A model generated the notes under the pieces. The model was not told the origin of the DNA. It made no database searches and saw only the letters and a program-made list of their open reading frames with translations. Positions 1 to 12,199 of a stretch of DNA of 64,000 nucleotides are shown one piece after another. Position 1 is the first letter of the stretch, and each line of letters begins with the position of its first letter. Source of the DNA: Lineus longissimus (Eukaryota > Nemertea > Pilidiophora > Heteronemertea > Lineidae); NCBI RefSeq assembly GCF_910592395.1, contig NC_088324.1:8148953-8212952 (forward strand), given 5' to 3'. Made by a program: the position numbers and the translations under genes.

Positions 1-164
1 TTAAAACGCGTTCAAAGGTAAGATGATTATTTATCATGAAACTACAGGTCCGAAAATTCCATCTCGCGTAGCGTTTGTAGCCTGCAAATGAAACTCGTCT
101 TTCCAATTGACAACCTGCCCTGTAGGTCCTGGGCTATTCGATCCAAATGATGAAGTGTGTCAAT

Positions 165-655
165 GACAAGTTGTCTCCTTGGCCAATTTGACTCCAAGGA
201 CAATCTGTCCCCGCAGACAATTTGTCTCCAAGGACATCCAAGGACAATTTGTCTCCAAGAGAAGTCTGTCTCAAAGAACAATTTTTCTCCAAGGAAAGTC
301 TGTCTCAAAGAACAATATGTCTCCGTGGACAAATTGTCTCCACGGACAATCTCTCTTGAAGGACAATCTGTCTCGGAGAACTATTTGTCCTGAAGGACAA
401 TCCGTCTCGAAAAACAATTTGTCTCCTGAGGACAATCAGTTTTCAAGCACAATCTGTTCCCATGGACACTTTGTCTCCCTGGAAAATCGGTCTTCGCAGA
501 CAAATTGGCTTCAAGGGCAATCTGTCCCGATAAGAACAATTTGTCTGCAAGGAAAATTCTCCTACATATCCGAGGACAAATTGCCTCGAGGAATAATTTT
601 TCTCAAAGGACAGTACGGTATGTCTTGAAGGACGCTATTTCTGATGACAAATGTC
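165..655. repeat. Degenerate 17-bp palindromic minisatellite
   Basis: About 27 imperfect units of 16-20 bp follow one another. The consensus is close to AAGGACAATTTGTCTCC, and many units contain the dyad GACAAATTGTC or a one-base variant of it. Units have diverged but keep the two half sites, GGACAA and TTGTCTCC. Open frames of 78 and 149 codons cross the array only because the repeat lacks stops in those frames; I do not regard them as genes. Confidence 0.85.
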
Positions 656-2265
656 TCGAGCTGTCACATGCGATGTGACAAAATGTTCAGGTTGATGGAA
701 TGTCCAGGTCACCTAAATTATATCGAGATGAATTATCCTGGTTGGGACTCTCCTGGGTGTATTTATGATATTTCACAGACAGTTACGTCTTCCTGAATGT
801 ATTTTAATAAAACCACTTTTCTATTTCAGCTATGTAAATTGTTGAGTTATTTTAGAAATGTCGATGATATTGATTCTTGTTTTCAGCTGCCAGATCAATG
901 TCTTTCTCATCTAACATGTTTTTAGGTGCCAAGCCTATTCATTTTTCCAGATTTTGGATTTTGACGATGTGTTTTGAAACCGTCAACAAAAATACATGCA
1001 GATAGCCTCAGTATTGTATGTTTTTCTGATGTCTCCGGTTTCTCTGTCATGTTTGTCCTGGTCTCCTGGATGTTCTGGAGCAAAAACGAGTTCAGAGAGA
1101 CAGTACAAATGTATTGCGCAACATGTGTGTTTGAACTTTCTTGATAATTGATCACACCATGTGACATTGTCCGATAAAGAAGCCAATACTGTGTGCATGT
1201 ACCGTTGTGATTGTCAACTGTTCAACATTTCTCATTGTCCGGATGTTACACTGTTATGCTGTTGTCTTTCCTTTCAAAAGAGAACACATCGTGTCTTCCA
1301 TTGTGAAATAATAAAAACCAGGTGTGTTTTTATCGGATTATTGCTATTATAACTTGCATAGTCATGACAGTGTACGTTCTCAATTTCTAGAGGTGATAAA
1401 ATAATCTGCGTTTCAGCCAAGTTGCAAGAAGAACATGTAACGACTTTTGCTCAGACAGATTCATTTTTGGCTAAAAAGGATAATAAATCGCGGGGCTGCC
1501 TCTGTTTATCACATGCAGGGGCAGACTGAAGAGTCCCGAGAAAGTAAGGCGCATTTTTAAAGAAAGAGGGTGCTCTCTTGGTTTTCAGGATCAATTTACC
1601 AAAATTCATGGTCTTTTCAAAGACTTTTTCAAATAAGTGAGGGTGCCAGCCACTTTGCGCCTCGCCCTGGATCTGCCACTGTACATTCTGATGTAGAGAG
1701 ATTTAAAGCATACTCGACATGCCATGGGCACTGGCAGAATCAAAGAGTTCAAAGTGCTGTGACAGTAGAACATGGTACCGGTATAAATGTTGTATCACCC
1801 ACATTGGGTCTTCACACTAGGCATATATGTACACATTCTCGGCATAGCATTGGCTGGTAGACATGGCAGAAGACCCGCAAGGCCGGGATCAACATGTGGT
1901 CATTCCACACTGATTTACCGATTGATTGATCGTGTATTGAGTGTAAGGCCGTATGTGTTTGCCTTCCACAATATACACCCCAGGCGTCGATCGGGGTTCT
2001 AGTGTGTCATACTACCGTATTGGTCTGAGTCATGGTTTATTTCTGATCGGTTGGAAAATTGAACATTATTCGAAGTCAATGGTAAAACTAGGCCATTATG
2101 ATCCTCAACGGCGGTTTCTTTGTGAATGCTAACTACCGTTACAAAACATACACGTCTGTCTAGTGAGCACTAAATATGGGCAGGATCGCAGGGTTAAATG
2201 ATATTCGAGGAATACCAGTTGTTTCAAATTGTGGTATGATAGCAAACCTTGAAACGAGTGCAATG
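656..2265. other. No gene or repeat recognised
   Basis: This AT-rich stretch has only short open frames on both strands, none with convincing splice borders or a recognisable domain. It is probably intergenic or intronic. Confidence 0.5.
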
Positions 2266-2390
2266 TACAGTAGAACCTCTCTATTGGGGATATCCTCGCG
2301 TGGGGACCGACAAGTGCTCTCCTTACTTGAGAGGTGTCCTGACAGAAGAGGTCAAATTGAATGGGAACAACCCATTTCTACACCGCACAA
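2266..2390 (+). mobile_element. MITE family A, copy 1 (left part)
   Basis: The copy begins TACAGTAGAACCTCTCTATT and continues with the family's internal motifs (gacaagtgct, gagaggtgtcct, gaggtcaaattgaatgg). The right inverted repeat is missing. The family is described under the full-length copy at 18844-19025. Confidence 0.75.
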
Positions 2391-4389
2391 GATGCACAAG
2401 CAGAACGTCACCAAGCCCCAACCATTCCTACAGTCTGCCCCTTATTGCTGCAGCACAACAGGGGAACCCACCCCACTCCCCAACTCATGTTTTAGATCCC
2501 CAGTTAGAGCACCCCTTCACCACACAAGGAACAAAACAGTGTCGCATGTCCCTGTACTATCCTAACCCTACAGTCTGTCATTTATTACTGCAATATATGA
2601 CAACGGAACCATCTCTTCCCCCACCCATGTTTGAGATACAGCTGCAGCCAGCATCGCTCCACCACACAAGAAGCGACTACAGAATTCGATCAATACGGCA
2701 AGGCTCAGATGATCACCAGCGAATACATTTCACCGATCCTCAAGAGACACAAACCGTCAAACAGAGAAAAACTCGGGCACCATTTATTTCATAGCCAGCG
2801 GTCTGTGCCGTGTAATTGGACTTGAATCGTGGGTTTCGGCTGTGTAAATACAATTTCTGAATGGCCGCAGTAAGAAATGCAATCCATATCTGCTTATGGT
2901 CAGGAATTTGTACAATTTCTTTGTAAAAGCGTGATGTCCGATGAATAGGGCTGTTCTTCATGTATCGTAACGTGTCCGTTGATAATGTAGTTGTCCATTT
3001 TTCATGTAGACCAAGGTAGTTGTCCTTGGTTCATGCAGCCCTGTTGTTTTGGGGCAGAATGTGCTTCTTGAGAACTGTATACAATCACACGAGGGGTATG
3101 CGCAAAAATTCACCAACACTTGGCCATCCAACGTGTACTTGAAAAGACGTTATAGGAATCACAGTGACACCACATATTGGCACGCAGGTCAAGCGCAGAG
3201 GTGAGCGCTGAAATGAAGGCTGCCTCCAGTGCCCTAGAGTGTCTCGGTGGAGCCCTTTGGTACAGAACCTGATTCATTGAAAGTGATAACACACCATTGT
3301 TTTTACTTCATCGAGAGCATTGATACTTTGAAATAGTCCAGCACCAAAACGAGTTTTCTACTGAAATATGTTAGAATAAAGATCAGGAAGAAACTTGTCG
3401 TGATGCCTGTGATAACGTCTAAATTCAACCTGTGTTTAATCTGCATTTTATCCAACGCTAAAATTCAAAAACCTGTTCTGACAAAACTTCGCCAGTTGAA
3501 CCGAGCGCAACTTCATATTTCTTGCTAACTACGCTCGATATTGAAAATAATCATATCTGTTCAATCACAAAGTATGTCTTACGAATCCAACGGCGCGTTC
3601 TGTAATGCAAAATACACGAAATGGAACGCGATAAAGAAATCATAACGCCACAATCTCCATGAATATTGTTCATGCAGTAAATTCCGACTATTGATTTCTC
3701 GACATCAAAATTATCCAATTTAGTGTAAGGTTCGGTCGGGTGAAAATTGAATTACCCACATGGACGCTGGATGTTGCATTTAACGCGAGGAACCACCGTC
3801 TCTGTAACGATATAAAACGAACGTGACAGGGTTTTATGAGGATGTTTCAGAGTCAATCAAGCGATATATTTGGAAGAATATATTGTCAGATGCGAATTTG
3901 TTGCGGGGTGGAAGTTCATGGTCGTGGTAGTTAGTGACATTGGTGGTCGATACATGTGCCAGTAGTAATTTGTGGTGCAAGATGCTTCAATATTCGCTGC
4001 ACGATTGTTACTGATTTCTTTTGTGACTTTGGGAAGACAAAGGCTGTGACATCCCGTGGGCGTTGGCGGGGACGCCGCCTTCCTGTCGTTGGTACCTTAG
4101 TCAGGCTTCGACGATCAGATAATATTGAGTCCGACTTTGTCTCAACCTCACCAATCATGTTGTGCGTTGTTTGATGTTGTGATGTCATAAAAAGTCGTCG
4201 TGACATCACGCCCTCTGATTGGTCAACAGTTTTTATCCGCAGATCGTGTAGCTGCAGAAGTAAGAAGTCTCTCGCCGTAGGAGAAGTGATGTCATTGTCT
4301 CCGAAGTCAAGTTTGTGAAATCGGCGCATAATATTCAATGGCGATCCCCACCATACAAGATTCATACTTGTACATGACATAATGGAAAT
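2391..4389. other. No gene recognised; possible promoter-like motifs at 4180-4300
   Basis: No exon can be supported. Near 4200 the sequence has TGATGTCA and TGACATCA (CRE-like) within 30 bp of CTGATTGGTCA, which is a good reverse NF-Y CCAAT box. These could be regulatory sites, but no transcript start or exon is seen beside them. Confidence 0.35.
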
Positions 4390-4555
4390 ACAGTAGAAGA
4401 CCCTCGGGACTGACAAGTGCTGTCCTGAATAGAGAGGTGTCCTGATTGGAGAGGTCAAATTGAATAGAAACTACAAGTTTGGGACCAAAACTAGTGTCCT
4501 CAGTGGAGAGGTTGCCCTTGATAGAGAGGTGTCTGCTAAGGGAGGTTCCGCTGTA
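4390..4555 (+). mobile_element. MITE family A, copy 2
   Basis: Nearly complete copy. It starts tacagtagaagaccctcggg, with about 15 bp of the left inverted repeat deleted, and ends ggaggttccgctgta. The internal motifs gacaagtgctgtcctgaat and aggtcaaattgaat are intact. Confidence 0.85.
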
Positions 4556-6842
4556 CATGACAAAATATATGTTCTCCTATAAAATTGCTCAATGCTCTCC
4601 CTGTGCGACGTGGGACGGCACAATAATTTACCACAGAAATGATCATAATCTGAAAAAAATTGGAGTTGTACTATCGCACATTAGCATCCCCGTGAGCGAT
4701 GCAAGCAATCGCTCGCTCATCACTACTGCTCGAGGACACTCAAATCATAACAAGATCAGGTTTATTTATGTGCTGATGATGACTCCCTTGTGAAATCTTC
4801 TCGATGGGAACATGATGTATGCTGTGGTATTGTTTTACGATAAATGAACGATAACCTCTGAATTTTGCCGCGGCACTTCACTGCATATGCTCAGATCTCG
4901 TAAAAATTTCTGATTGGGTGATGAAAAAATTTTGCGTTACAAAAAAGTGTAAGACACTAAGTGGGAGCCTTCAGCCTACATTTTTGTTACGATTTCTTCT
5001 CTGGTTTTGTCAAAAAAAGAATATTTTGCAAAAATGTCAATTTCTTCAATAATACTAATAGGCAAGAAGGACAAGAGGGCAATTCTTCCAAATGAGGTTG
5101 CATTTTTCGGCATTTTTCTTGTTTCACCCTGTAGAGGAAGGCGAGAATGGGTTCATGTACTCCTGCACGAATGCATTGATTTGCTATCGATCTGCCTCGC
5201 ACAATCCGTACATCAAATCCCGACACTGATCACATTGAAATTGAATATGTTGTGTTAATCCGTGCAGGATTAGAGTCGGGCCATATATCATCTGATAAGT
5301 ACTTGGATGACATTGTGTAGTATTGTCAGTTTCAATGTGGAGATCTCGTGTTATGAAGGATGGAATTCTTTAAGTTAGAAAGATAATTGGAAGAAAGAAA
5401 AAACTTGAATATGAAATTCGATGAACAACAGATATTATTTGTGTCCAGGCCATAAAAGATGCAGTGGTGATTTAGCAGTATCTAAAATCTGCGGAATGTG
5501 CGGGAATTGGGTGAAAGCAGCCTAAAAAGTATGAGAATCTCGCTATTGAATATATAAGAGTCATCAAAATGTGTTTGCATGTTTCAAATTGCTTAAACCT
5601 CATTTAGCATTTAGGAGAAAAGAACCAATATGCATGAAAAAATGATCTGCACTTTTTCTCGGACCATTTCCTCACTGGCTGTGGTAGGGAAAAGTGGAGA
5701 ACTCCGTCATGTCCATGGAAATCTCACGCAAAGTGCTTTTGGCACTTGAGCAGGCGAGTTGACATGAAGCTGTTCTAAAATCAGTTCAACCGAGTCACTT
5801 TTTGCCTCAATGAAGCAGAAAAAGCATGTCCATGCTGCCTAGTTTTTTTCGTGAGGCCTCTTAGCCATAGCGTGGCAGTAGATTCTTAAAAATACTTGTA
5901 CCCTGCCATAGGCCATATGGCCTGTGTCTCAAATTCATGACTCAAACATCAAGAATCGCATGAGAGGATACTTGAAATAGTTTTGTGAAATGACATTACT
6001 TGAAAACCACAGGGTACACATCCATGTGTATGTCCTCATGTGCACTGCACACCTTCTAAGTGTCGGTGGTTTTTCAATTCAATTTAGTGACTTTATAGGT
6101 CAGTATATAATAGCTGGCCGGATTTTAGGAAATCATAAAATTTAATAGACACTAAGACAGGTTTATTCCGTGATATAAAACCGAAGTAGGTGTGTTAAAC
6201 ACAGTCATCTATCCCGTCTCGACCCATCAAGGGTAAACATAGAATCAACCTCAGCCAGTAATTCCTGTTCCATTGGATGGTTAGTGGTACAATTATTGCC
6301 CCCAGGCACGGGTCATAGGGGCTGACGCAGACGCACGCCCTCCTCCCCATTTCATGAAAAATCTGAAATTGACGAGAAATGCAGTGCATGTCCCCTCTTT
6401 TTTCGACTCCAGGAACCGCCCCTGGGCCCAATTGTAGAAAAGAGGTGGCAATACTCATTCTTGCACACAGATGCTATAATTGTACCCCCTTACCTTACAC
6501 CTCAAGACATGTACCAGTTGGTATAACTTGACAGAATGCTAACCTCGGCCTGCGGTACTATCAATATGCGCTGACAAGTGATTGCTAAGTGTCGGAATGC
6601 ATGAATAAATTCATCATAAGCTTATTTCCATATTTTATGTGTTCCTTCTTCGTGATATGTGCTATACACTGTCTACAGTGTATGTACAGTCAATTGGCTT
6701 TTTGGCGAGTAACTCTGTATTAGGTCAGGGGTGGAGTCGATCCACAGTACTGATGTGTCTCTTAATGGGGTCATTTGTTTGCCTTGGCACCATACATGCA
6801 TGCAATGAACTTCAATTCTAGGTCGCATTCGAAGGACGAGGC
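4556..6842. other. No gene recognised
   Basis: No exon or array stands out. At 6471-6497 a short sequence (gctataattgta, then accttac) matches one arm of the inverted repeat at 59255-59375, so a fragment of that small element may be present here. Confidence 0.4.
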
Positions 6843-6958
6843 TATTTAGGGCTAAGTGTCCCGCTCGAGAACACAAAGACAAAACTGTGATGACTCTGAG
6901 AGTCAAACCCATGACCTCCTGGTTACCGGAGCTCTAACAACTATGCCACTGATTTCCC
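6843..6958 (-). mobile_element. tRNA-derived SINE
   Basis: Read on the minus strand, a pol III A-box-like TGGCATAGTTGTTAGAGC is followed about 30 bp later by a B-box-like GGGTTTGACTC, as in a tRNA head, and then by a tail containing gcgggacacttagccc. Its acceptor arms do not pair, so it is a SINE or tRNA pseudogene and not a working tRNA. Confidence 0.6.
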
Positions 6959-7324
6959 TCTGCTTCAATTCGAATGCATCATTTTGAGCCATGCGCAGAA
7001 AAGTAAGTTCTGTCATCGCGTGCTACTGGCAACTAATTCAACCTCAGGCCTATAGAAAATATGCTCCCCATCGTGTTGCCATGGTTACTGTTAATGAAAC
7101 TGCCTCAGTCTGTCGTGGTGGGATGTCCCATCATAGCCACAAAGCTATTCATCATTCTGCGGACAGCTGCTGCCAAAGCGTTGCGTGTTCATTCATTGTT
7201 TTTTTTCTGTAAATCTCAACAAAACATTTGAAAAACTGGACTACAATGCAGAATATCAGATAAATCCCCAATCCTGTGTCTTGCGACATGTTGTGATTAT
7301 GACAATGATGAGTAATGTCAGGAT

Positions 7325-7535
7325 CTTAGAGGAGTATTGTGTGGCGTACTGTGTATTAATTCTTATGGCGGTGACGTGAGCTGGCTCCACCCAAAGTCTG
7401 GTAGAGTAACAGCGGCAGTGTGACACTGCTGGCAAAAGGCTTAGAGGAGTCTGTGAGTGAGTGTGCTTTTACTGGTTGTGACGTGTGCCGGCCCCAACCA
7501 AAGTAGGGTGAGAAAGTTGCAGATGATGTCCTGGA
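7325..7535. repeat. Diverged 115-bp tandem duplication
   Basis: Two copies start cttagaggagt at 7325 and 7440. They share tgacgtg, ccggcyccaacc-like and aaagt motifs further in. The copies are well diverged. No coding function is seen. Confidence 0.5.
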
Positions 7536-8072
7536 AAATGTCTCAATAGACCTTCACAATGCTTCCATGAAAAGAAATGGAGTGAATCATGTCAATTGCG
7601 ACGTTTTGTTGCTGAAAGCAAGGATGAAAGCACATTTCTCCATCTCAGTTGTCTTCTGTCACTTTCATTTCCGTTGACAGGCTCATCCCTCCGACTCCCA
7701 AATCAGTCTTTTCTACCTGCGTATGAACGTCAGATGAAATTTCGATCTTATTTCATTTCCCGTGTCTCAGTTCGATTCAGAATTCACATGTTCTGTTAAC
7801 GCCTAAGCGAGATATGTATTTTCTTAATACGCTGAGCTTACTCTGGAACTCTTATGTCAACATACTGTGTCATGTGATGTACCCTGCGGGCATCTGATGG
7901 TGTTTGTTCAACCTTCACGGTTCCGTTCGAATCTAATTGGATATTTTCTTTCGAACTTATGAAAGAACAAACACCCTTTTGCTTTTGTCCACAGCCTGAT
8001 GACTCGAAACAAACTTGCAGGGTCGACGGGATTTAGAGTTGAGTGCAATCTTTGTCACTTCAACTTCAGAGA

Positions 8073-8220
8073 ATTATTGCTGCGATGAGCGATAAAAAGA
8101 TTGCTCATCTGCGGGTAAAACCGGTAATCGCTGGGCTTGGTGTTAATCGCAGGTTGCAGTAATCATCGATTCTTGTTGCAGGCACCTGCAATAACCACTG
8201 CAGACAAGTGAGTTTTCCGC
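8073..8220 (+). repeat. Dispersed repeat B, copy 1
   Basis: About 145 bp beginning attattgctgcgatg and ending near actgcagacaagtgagtttt. A second diverged copy lies at 31195-31344 in the likely SET 3' UTR. Both share a run of short blocks in the same order (attgctgc, ctcatctg, taaaac, aatc, gttaatcgca or gttgatcgca, cacctgc, accac, gcagacag), which argues for a common origin. The family is not identified. Confidence 0.55.
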
Positions 8221-8849
8221 TAACGATTTTGTCATGAATGTGCTACGTACTGCTATTCTTAGCGCTTAGAATGTGCCAAAGCAGTGGTTCCAGATTGTAT
8301 TAGAAGTGCGAGCGTTTTTCACACTTCAGAACAGGTGGCAAAAGTTATCGTTAACACTGCACCTAGAATTCCTCGACACTCTCGCCAGTGGATCAAAATA
8401 ACGGGGACGATTTGTCCTCATGGTAACCGCCACCTCCCGCTGGGCTTCCCAGCTGCAGTGAAGCAGCCTGTTATGGGATGCCACGCTGAACCAGGGGCAA
8501 TCAGAATGTCGCCAAGCTGCTGACCGAACCCTCCTCGGTCTCATTTCAGGCATATGTTGTGGAATACATGTAATTAGAGATTCAAGCGCACACTTTTGTA
8601 TTCCTTCTGTAAAGAAGTAGGTGGTTTTCAATGTGGGACCCGACGACTTCAGACTGTACAAAATCAACTCGACACATTCCTACTCCATATCTTGAACGTT
8701 TATACAAGAAGTCTTTAAAACTAGGGATGTATTTCTTCACTACCGTTTGATAAACTCACCTATGCAATTTGCTTCTATTGACATTTTATTGCGACATGAC
8801 CCTAGTGCGGGCCGAGGTCGTTACGGCGATCTGGACATATTGATATATG

Positions 8850-9065
8850 TCAGCTGTTGTCGTTGTGCAGTGGAAACATCTGTGCCGTCTCCTCGGAGAT
8901 CCTAGGTTTGATTCCCGGGTGATGGCGTAGTGTCAGTTCTCTACGTCAGTGTATGTTGCCCTGGGTATCCTGGTTTCCTCCTACAATCAAATAAACATAT
9001 TGTCTGAAGGGCTGATGAAGAACCAAATAAGAGCTCACATACAGTGAACATGAGCGGCGTCTGCC
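8850..9065 (+). mobile_element. tRNA-derived SINE
   Basis: An A-box-like gttgtgcagtggaaac is followed by the B-box ggtttgattcccggg, then by an unrelated tail with tggtttcctcctac and caaataaacatattgtctg. This head-plus-tail layout is typical of invertebrate SINEs. No flanking duplication was confirmed. Confidence 0.65.
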
Positions 9066-9393
9066 TTTAAAGATGTGAGTGCAGCAGAAGGGGAAAAAAT
9101 GGTTTCCCATTTCATTCCAAACTCCCCTACCGCAGATTGCATCCGACAAAAGGCCATACCATCATAGATTCAAAATGGAAGATGTTTTATTGGCGGGGCG
9201 TATTTTTATGGATCCATTATTTAGCTAGCCCAGCTGGGGATCCGAGGCAATGTGGACGTTCCCATCAATTTCCTCAGGCTATTCGGTTAGCTATGTCACA
9301 TGGGTGCAGTCGTAATGGGAGATATTTCATCGCAATCGACATTGGCCATGGCACCATTAGTTTCGACTCATTGCTCGACTCTAGTGCTTCATA

Positions 9394-9572
9394 TACAGTT
9401 GAACCTCTCTTTTAAGGACACCATTGGGACTGACAAATGCTGTCTTTATTAGGGAGGCATCCTGATTACAAAGGTCGAAATTTATTAGAAACAACCCATT
9501 TGGGACCAAAACCATTGTTCTTAATAGAGAGGGTGTCCTGCTAAGAGAAGTGTCCAGTAAGGAAGGTTTCAT
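9394..9572 (+). mobile_element. MITE family A, copy 3
   Basis: Begins tacagttgaacctctctttt and ends gtaaggaaggtttcatt. Internal motifs gacaaatgctgtc, gggaccaaaac and agagaggg are present. It is nearly full length with a worn right end. Confidence 0.85.
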
Positions 9573-9671
9573 TCCCCCCATTTCTGCTTTTAACTTCTCG
9601 AATCTTTATTACATGGGAGACTGGACTTCCGAAAGTCAATTTGGTAGTAGCGTTCAATCTGAGTTGCATCC

Positions 9672-10575
9672 TGTATCCATATCACACCCCTTTGTCCAAG
9701 GCTTGTCTTACGGATGTCTCTCAAATGAATCAATGATCTGTCGTCTGTTCCCCTGCCGGACTGAGTCTACTGATTCCTGTGTCATGCTCAGCTCTCAAGA
9801 CAACCGTCTGAGCCCACTGCACTTTGACTTAGCGGAGTGTCATACATCTCAAGTTTCCGTTGAGTGTCAAAGTTTGTCGTGTCTTTGTCACAACCATCTT
9901 TGTCCTCAGTCTTGTCTCACGGATGTCCCTTCAGCCGATCAATGTTGTTGATTTATGGTGTATTCCCTGGGTCTACTGTCCACCAGTGCCCTGTCATGTA
10001 CGGCTCTCAATGCTAAAATCGAAGCCAAATTTTGTCCTGTCTTTGTCACATCCACCTTTGTCTCCAGTCTTGTCTCACCGATGTCCCACCAACCGATCTA
10101 TTTCGATGATTTATAGTGTGTTTCCTGGCTGTATTGTCGATTCCCGCATCACACCAAGCTCCAAATGCAACAGTCTAAGCCTAAGATTCTCTTGAGTGGC
10201 AAAGTTTGTCTTTGTTCAAGTCTTGATTTGATGTTCCTTGAAACCATTCAATACAAACGATTTCCTCGATGTTTCCTTGATTTTAAGGCGGGGTCTACTG
10301 TACTGGCCACCGCTGTGCCATGCCTGGTCTCAAAACAACAATGTTAGGCCAATGCACTCACATGCATCGTAAGTGTGTCATCTCAAAGTGTGGCATTAGT
10401 TTGCCCTTAGCCGAGTATTGTATCTTATAAGCTCTCATTGGAGGTGGCAGAGTGTGTCACATCTTTGTCATATCCACTTTTGTCCCCTGTCTTCTCTCAT
10501 GGATGTTTTTCCAACCAATCAATGATGTGTCATGTGTTCCCTTGATCTGACAGCAGCTGTTGCCCGAATCATGAA
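9672..10575. repeat. Ancient tandem or clustered repeat, at least four copies
   Basis: The block ctttgtcacatccacctttg, followed by cttgtctcacggatgtcc, ccaaccgatcaatgatg and a tgtgttccctg block, recurs near 9680, 9885, 10045 and 10460, with a worn piece near 10195. Spacing is irregular (about 160-410 bp), so unit boundaries have eroded or other DNA has inserted. Open frames of 109-133 codons here are a by-product. Confidence 0.65.
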
Positions 10576-10868
10576 TAAATTATCGTCAATCGATGGAATT
10601 CACTCTTGATAAAGACGCAGCTCACTTTAAACTCTATTGTAATAATTCGGTTCATTATACTAGATGTGTACTACATGACTCTAAAGGCCTGGTTTCACTA
10701 CACCAGTTTACTCTCACAGTTTTGCCACTTTCACCGGCTTTCGTGGTCAGTTACAGTTGCCAAGCCAATACCTTAATCAGAATTAATCTAACGCCTGTGA
10801 AAGCTGTACGGTTTTCCATGCTCACTACCGTTGTGGAATCGGGCCTTTGGAAATCACCCAAGAGAATC

Positions 10869-11235
10869 GAAATCCTGAACTTGGGGCATTCCGTGCCAAG
10901 TCCAGGTTTCGAGTCGTCTTAGCTTAGCTGCTGCGTCGCCTGTCGCCTGTCGCCGTGTCAAAGATACAGCACGCTAGGTAATTTTGATTAGATGGAAGTG
11001 CGATCAGGGTTTTCTACACACGGCAAAGATTCGGGTCTAAAAAAAGCAGGCTTTTGCAGAAATCCTGAACTTGGGGCATTCCGTGCCAAGTCCAGGTTTC
11101 GTGTCGTCTTAGCTTAGCTGCTGCGTCGCCTGTCGCCGTGTCAAAGATACAGCACGCTAGGTAATTTTGATGAGATGGAAATGTGATCAGGGTTTTCTTC
11201 CCATGGCAAAGATTCGGGTCTCAAAAAACGCAGGC
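10869..11235. repeat. 190-bp tandem duplication, two copies
   Basis: Copies start gaaatcctgaacttggggca at 10869 and 11059 and are more than 90% alike by eye. The second lacks one of two adjacent cgcctgtcg units that the first has. Both end near ttcgggtctmaaaaaa. The high identity suggests a recent duplication. Confidence 0.9.
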
Positions 11236-11534
11236 ATTTGAAGAGATGGAAGTAGAGCTATTGTTACAGCAGTTTACCTCAATTGACATTTGGTTTAACA
11301 TGATCGGAGATACAATTGAGACCAGAATCGCTATATTTAACAGAAACCTATACAGTGCTGAGGAATCGTGTTACACATGCCACAGAAATAGTGGAAAATG
11401 ATCGCAGTTTGTTGATTGTGTGGTTTATGTGGCTTTGTCATTATAAATTGATATCGACTTGATTGCGTAAATTTGGGAGGAAGTAGTTTAAGTTCCTGAT
11501 CTTGTCGCCAGGGTAGATCAGACAAGCGGTCCTG

Positions 11535-11725
11535 CCGTTGAAGATCTGCTGTGAACAAGTGGTTCAACAAGCCATGGGTCCTTTGAGGAGTAACTGTGGA
11601 TTGATGGTGTGACTCTCGGCAAGTGGCCAAGAGGTCCCTGGTTCGAGCTCTACAGTCAGTGTGAGACTTTAGGCAGGTGTCTTTGTCCAACTTGCCGGAC
11701 TCTTCCAATGTGTATAAATGGGTAA
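11535..11725 (+). mobile_element. Probable tRNA-derived SINE
   Basis: A B-box-like ctggttcgagctc lies downstream of a tRNA-like block (ggattgatggtgtgactctc) and is followed by a tail ending gtgtataaatgggtaa, a sequence type I associate with invertebrate SINE tails. The A box is weak. Confidence 0.5.
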
Positions 11726-11870
11726 GAGTAGAAGAGTAGGCGAAAAGATCATCTCTGTTCTACTGAAAGGTATCGGGACAGACTTGGGTCGAAGTATAAA
11801 GTCGTATGACAACTCTTCTGCAGTTAATTCAGATATCAGACTTTATGCCTTACAAGTATGCGATGGAGTT

Positions 11871-12100
11871 GTCAAACTTGCCTCACTCCACCCAAAAACT
11901 TAACCCTTACAAGTATGGGATGGAGTTTCGACACGCTCACCAACCCAATTGAATTTGAAGCCTGTTGCAGGACCCCACAGTTGGAGATTTAGGCAGGTCT
12001 CTTTGTCAAACTTGCCTCACTCCACCCAAAAACTTAAACCTTACAAGTATGGGATGGAGTTTCGACACGCTCGTCAACCGAATCGACTTTGAAGCCTGCT
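11871..12100. repeat. 134-bp tandem duplication
   Basis: The block gtcaaacttgcctcactcca starts at 11871 and again at 12005, each followed by ttacaagtatgggatggag and a ttcgacacgctc block. A related piece, aggcaggtgtctttgtccaa, lies at the end of the SINE at about 11672, so the unit may have been derived from the SINE tail. Confidence 0.8.
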
Positions 12101-12199
12101 CCAGACATACCTTTGAACAAGCGTGCTCTTTCGAGTTACCCATTGCTGTAGAAGTATCTCCTCTTAAATAATAATCTCCGAAGCATCTGCGTACTCCAT

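Noticed and set aside
179-628. 149-codon frame at the left end
   Set aside because: It is the 17-bp minisatellite read as protein.
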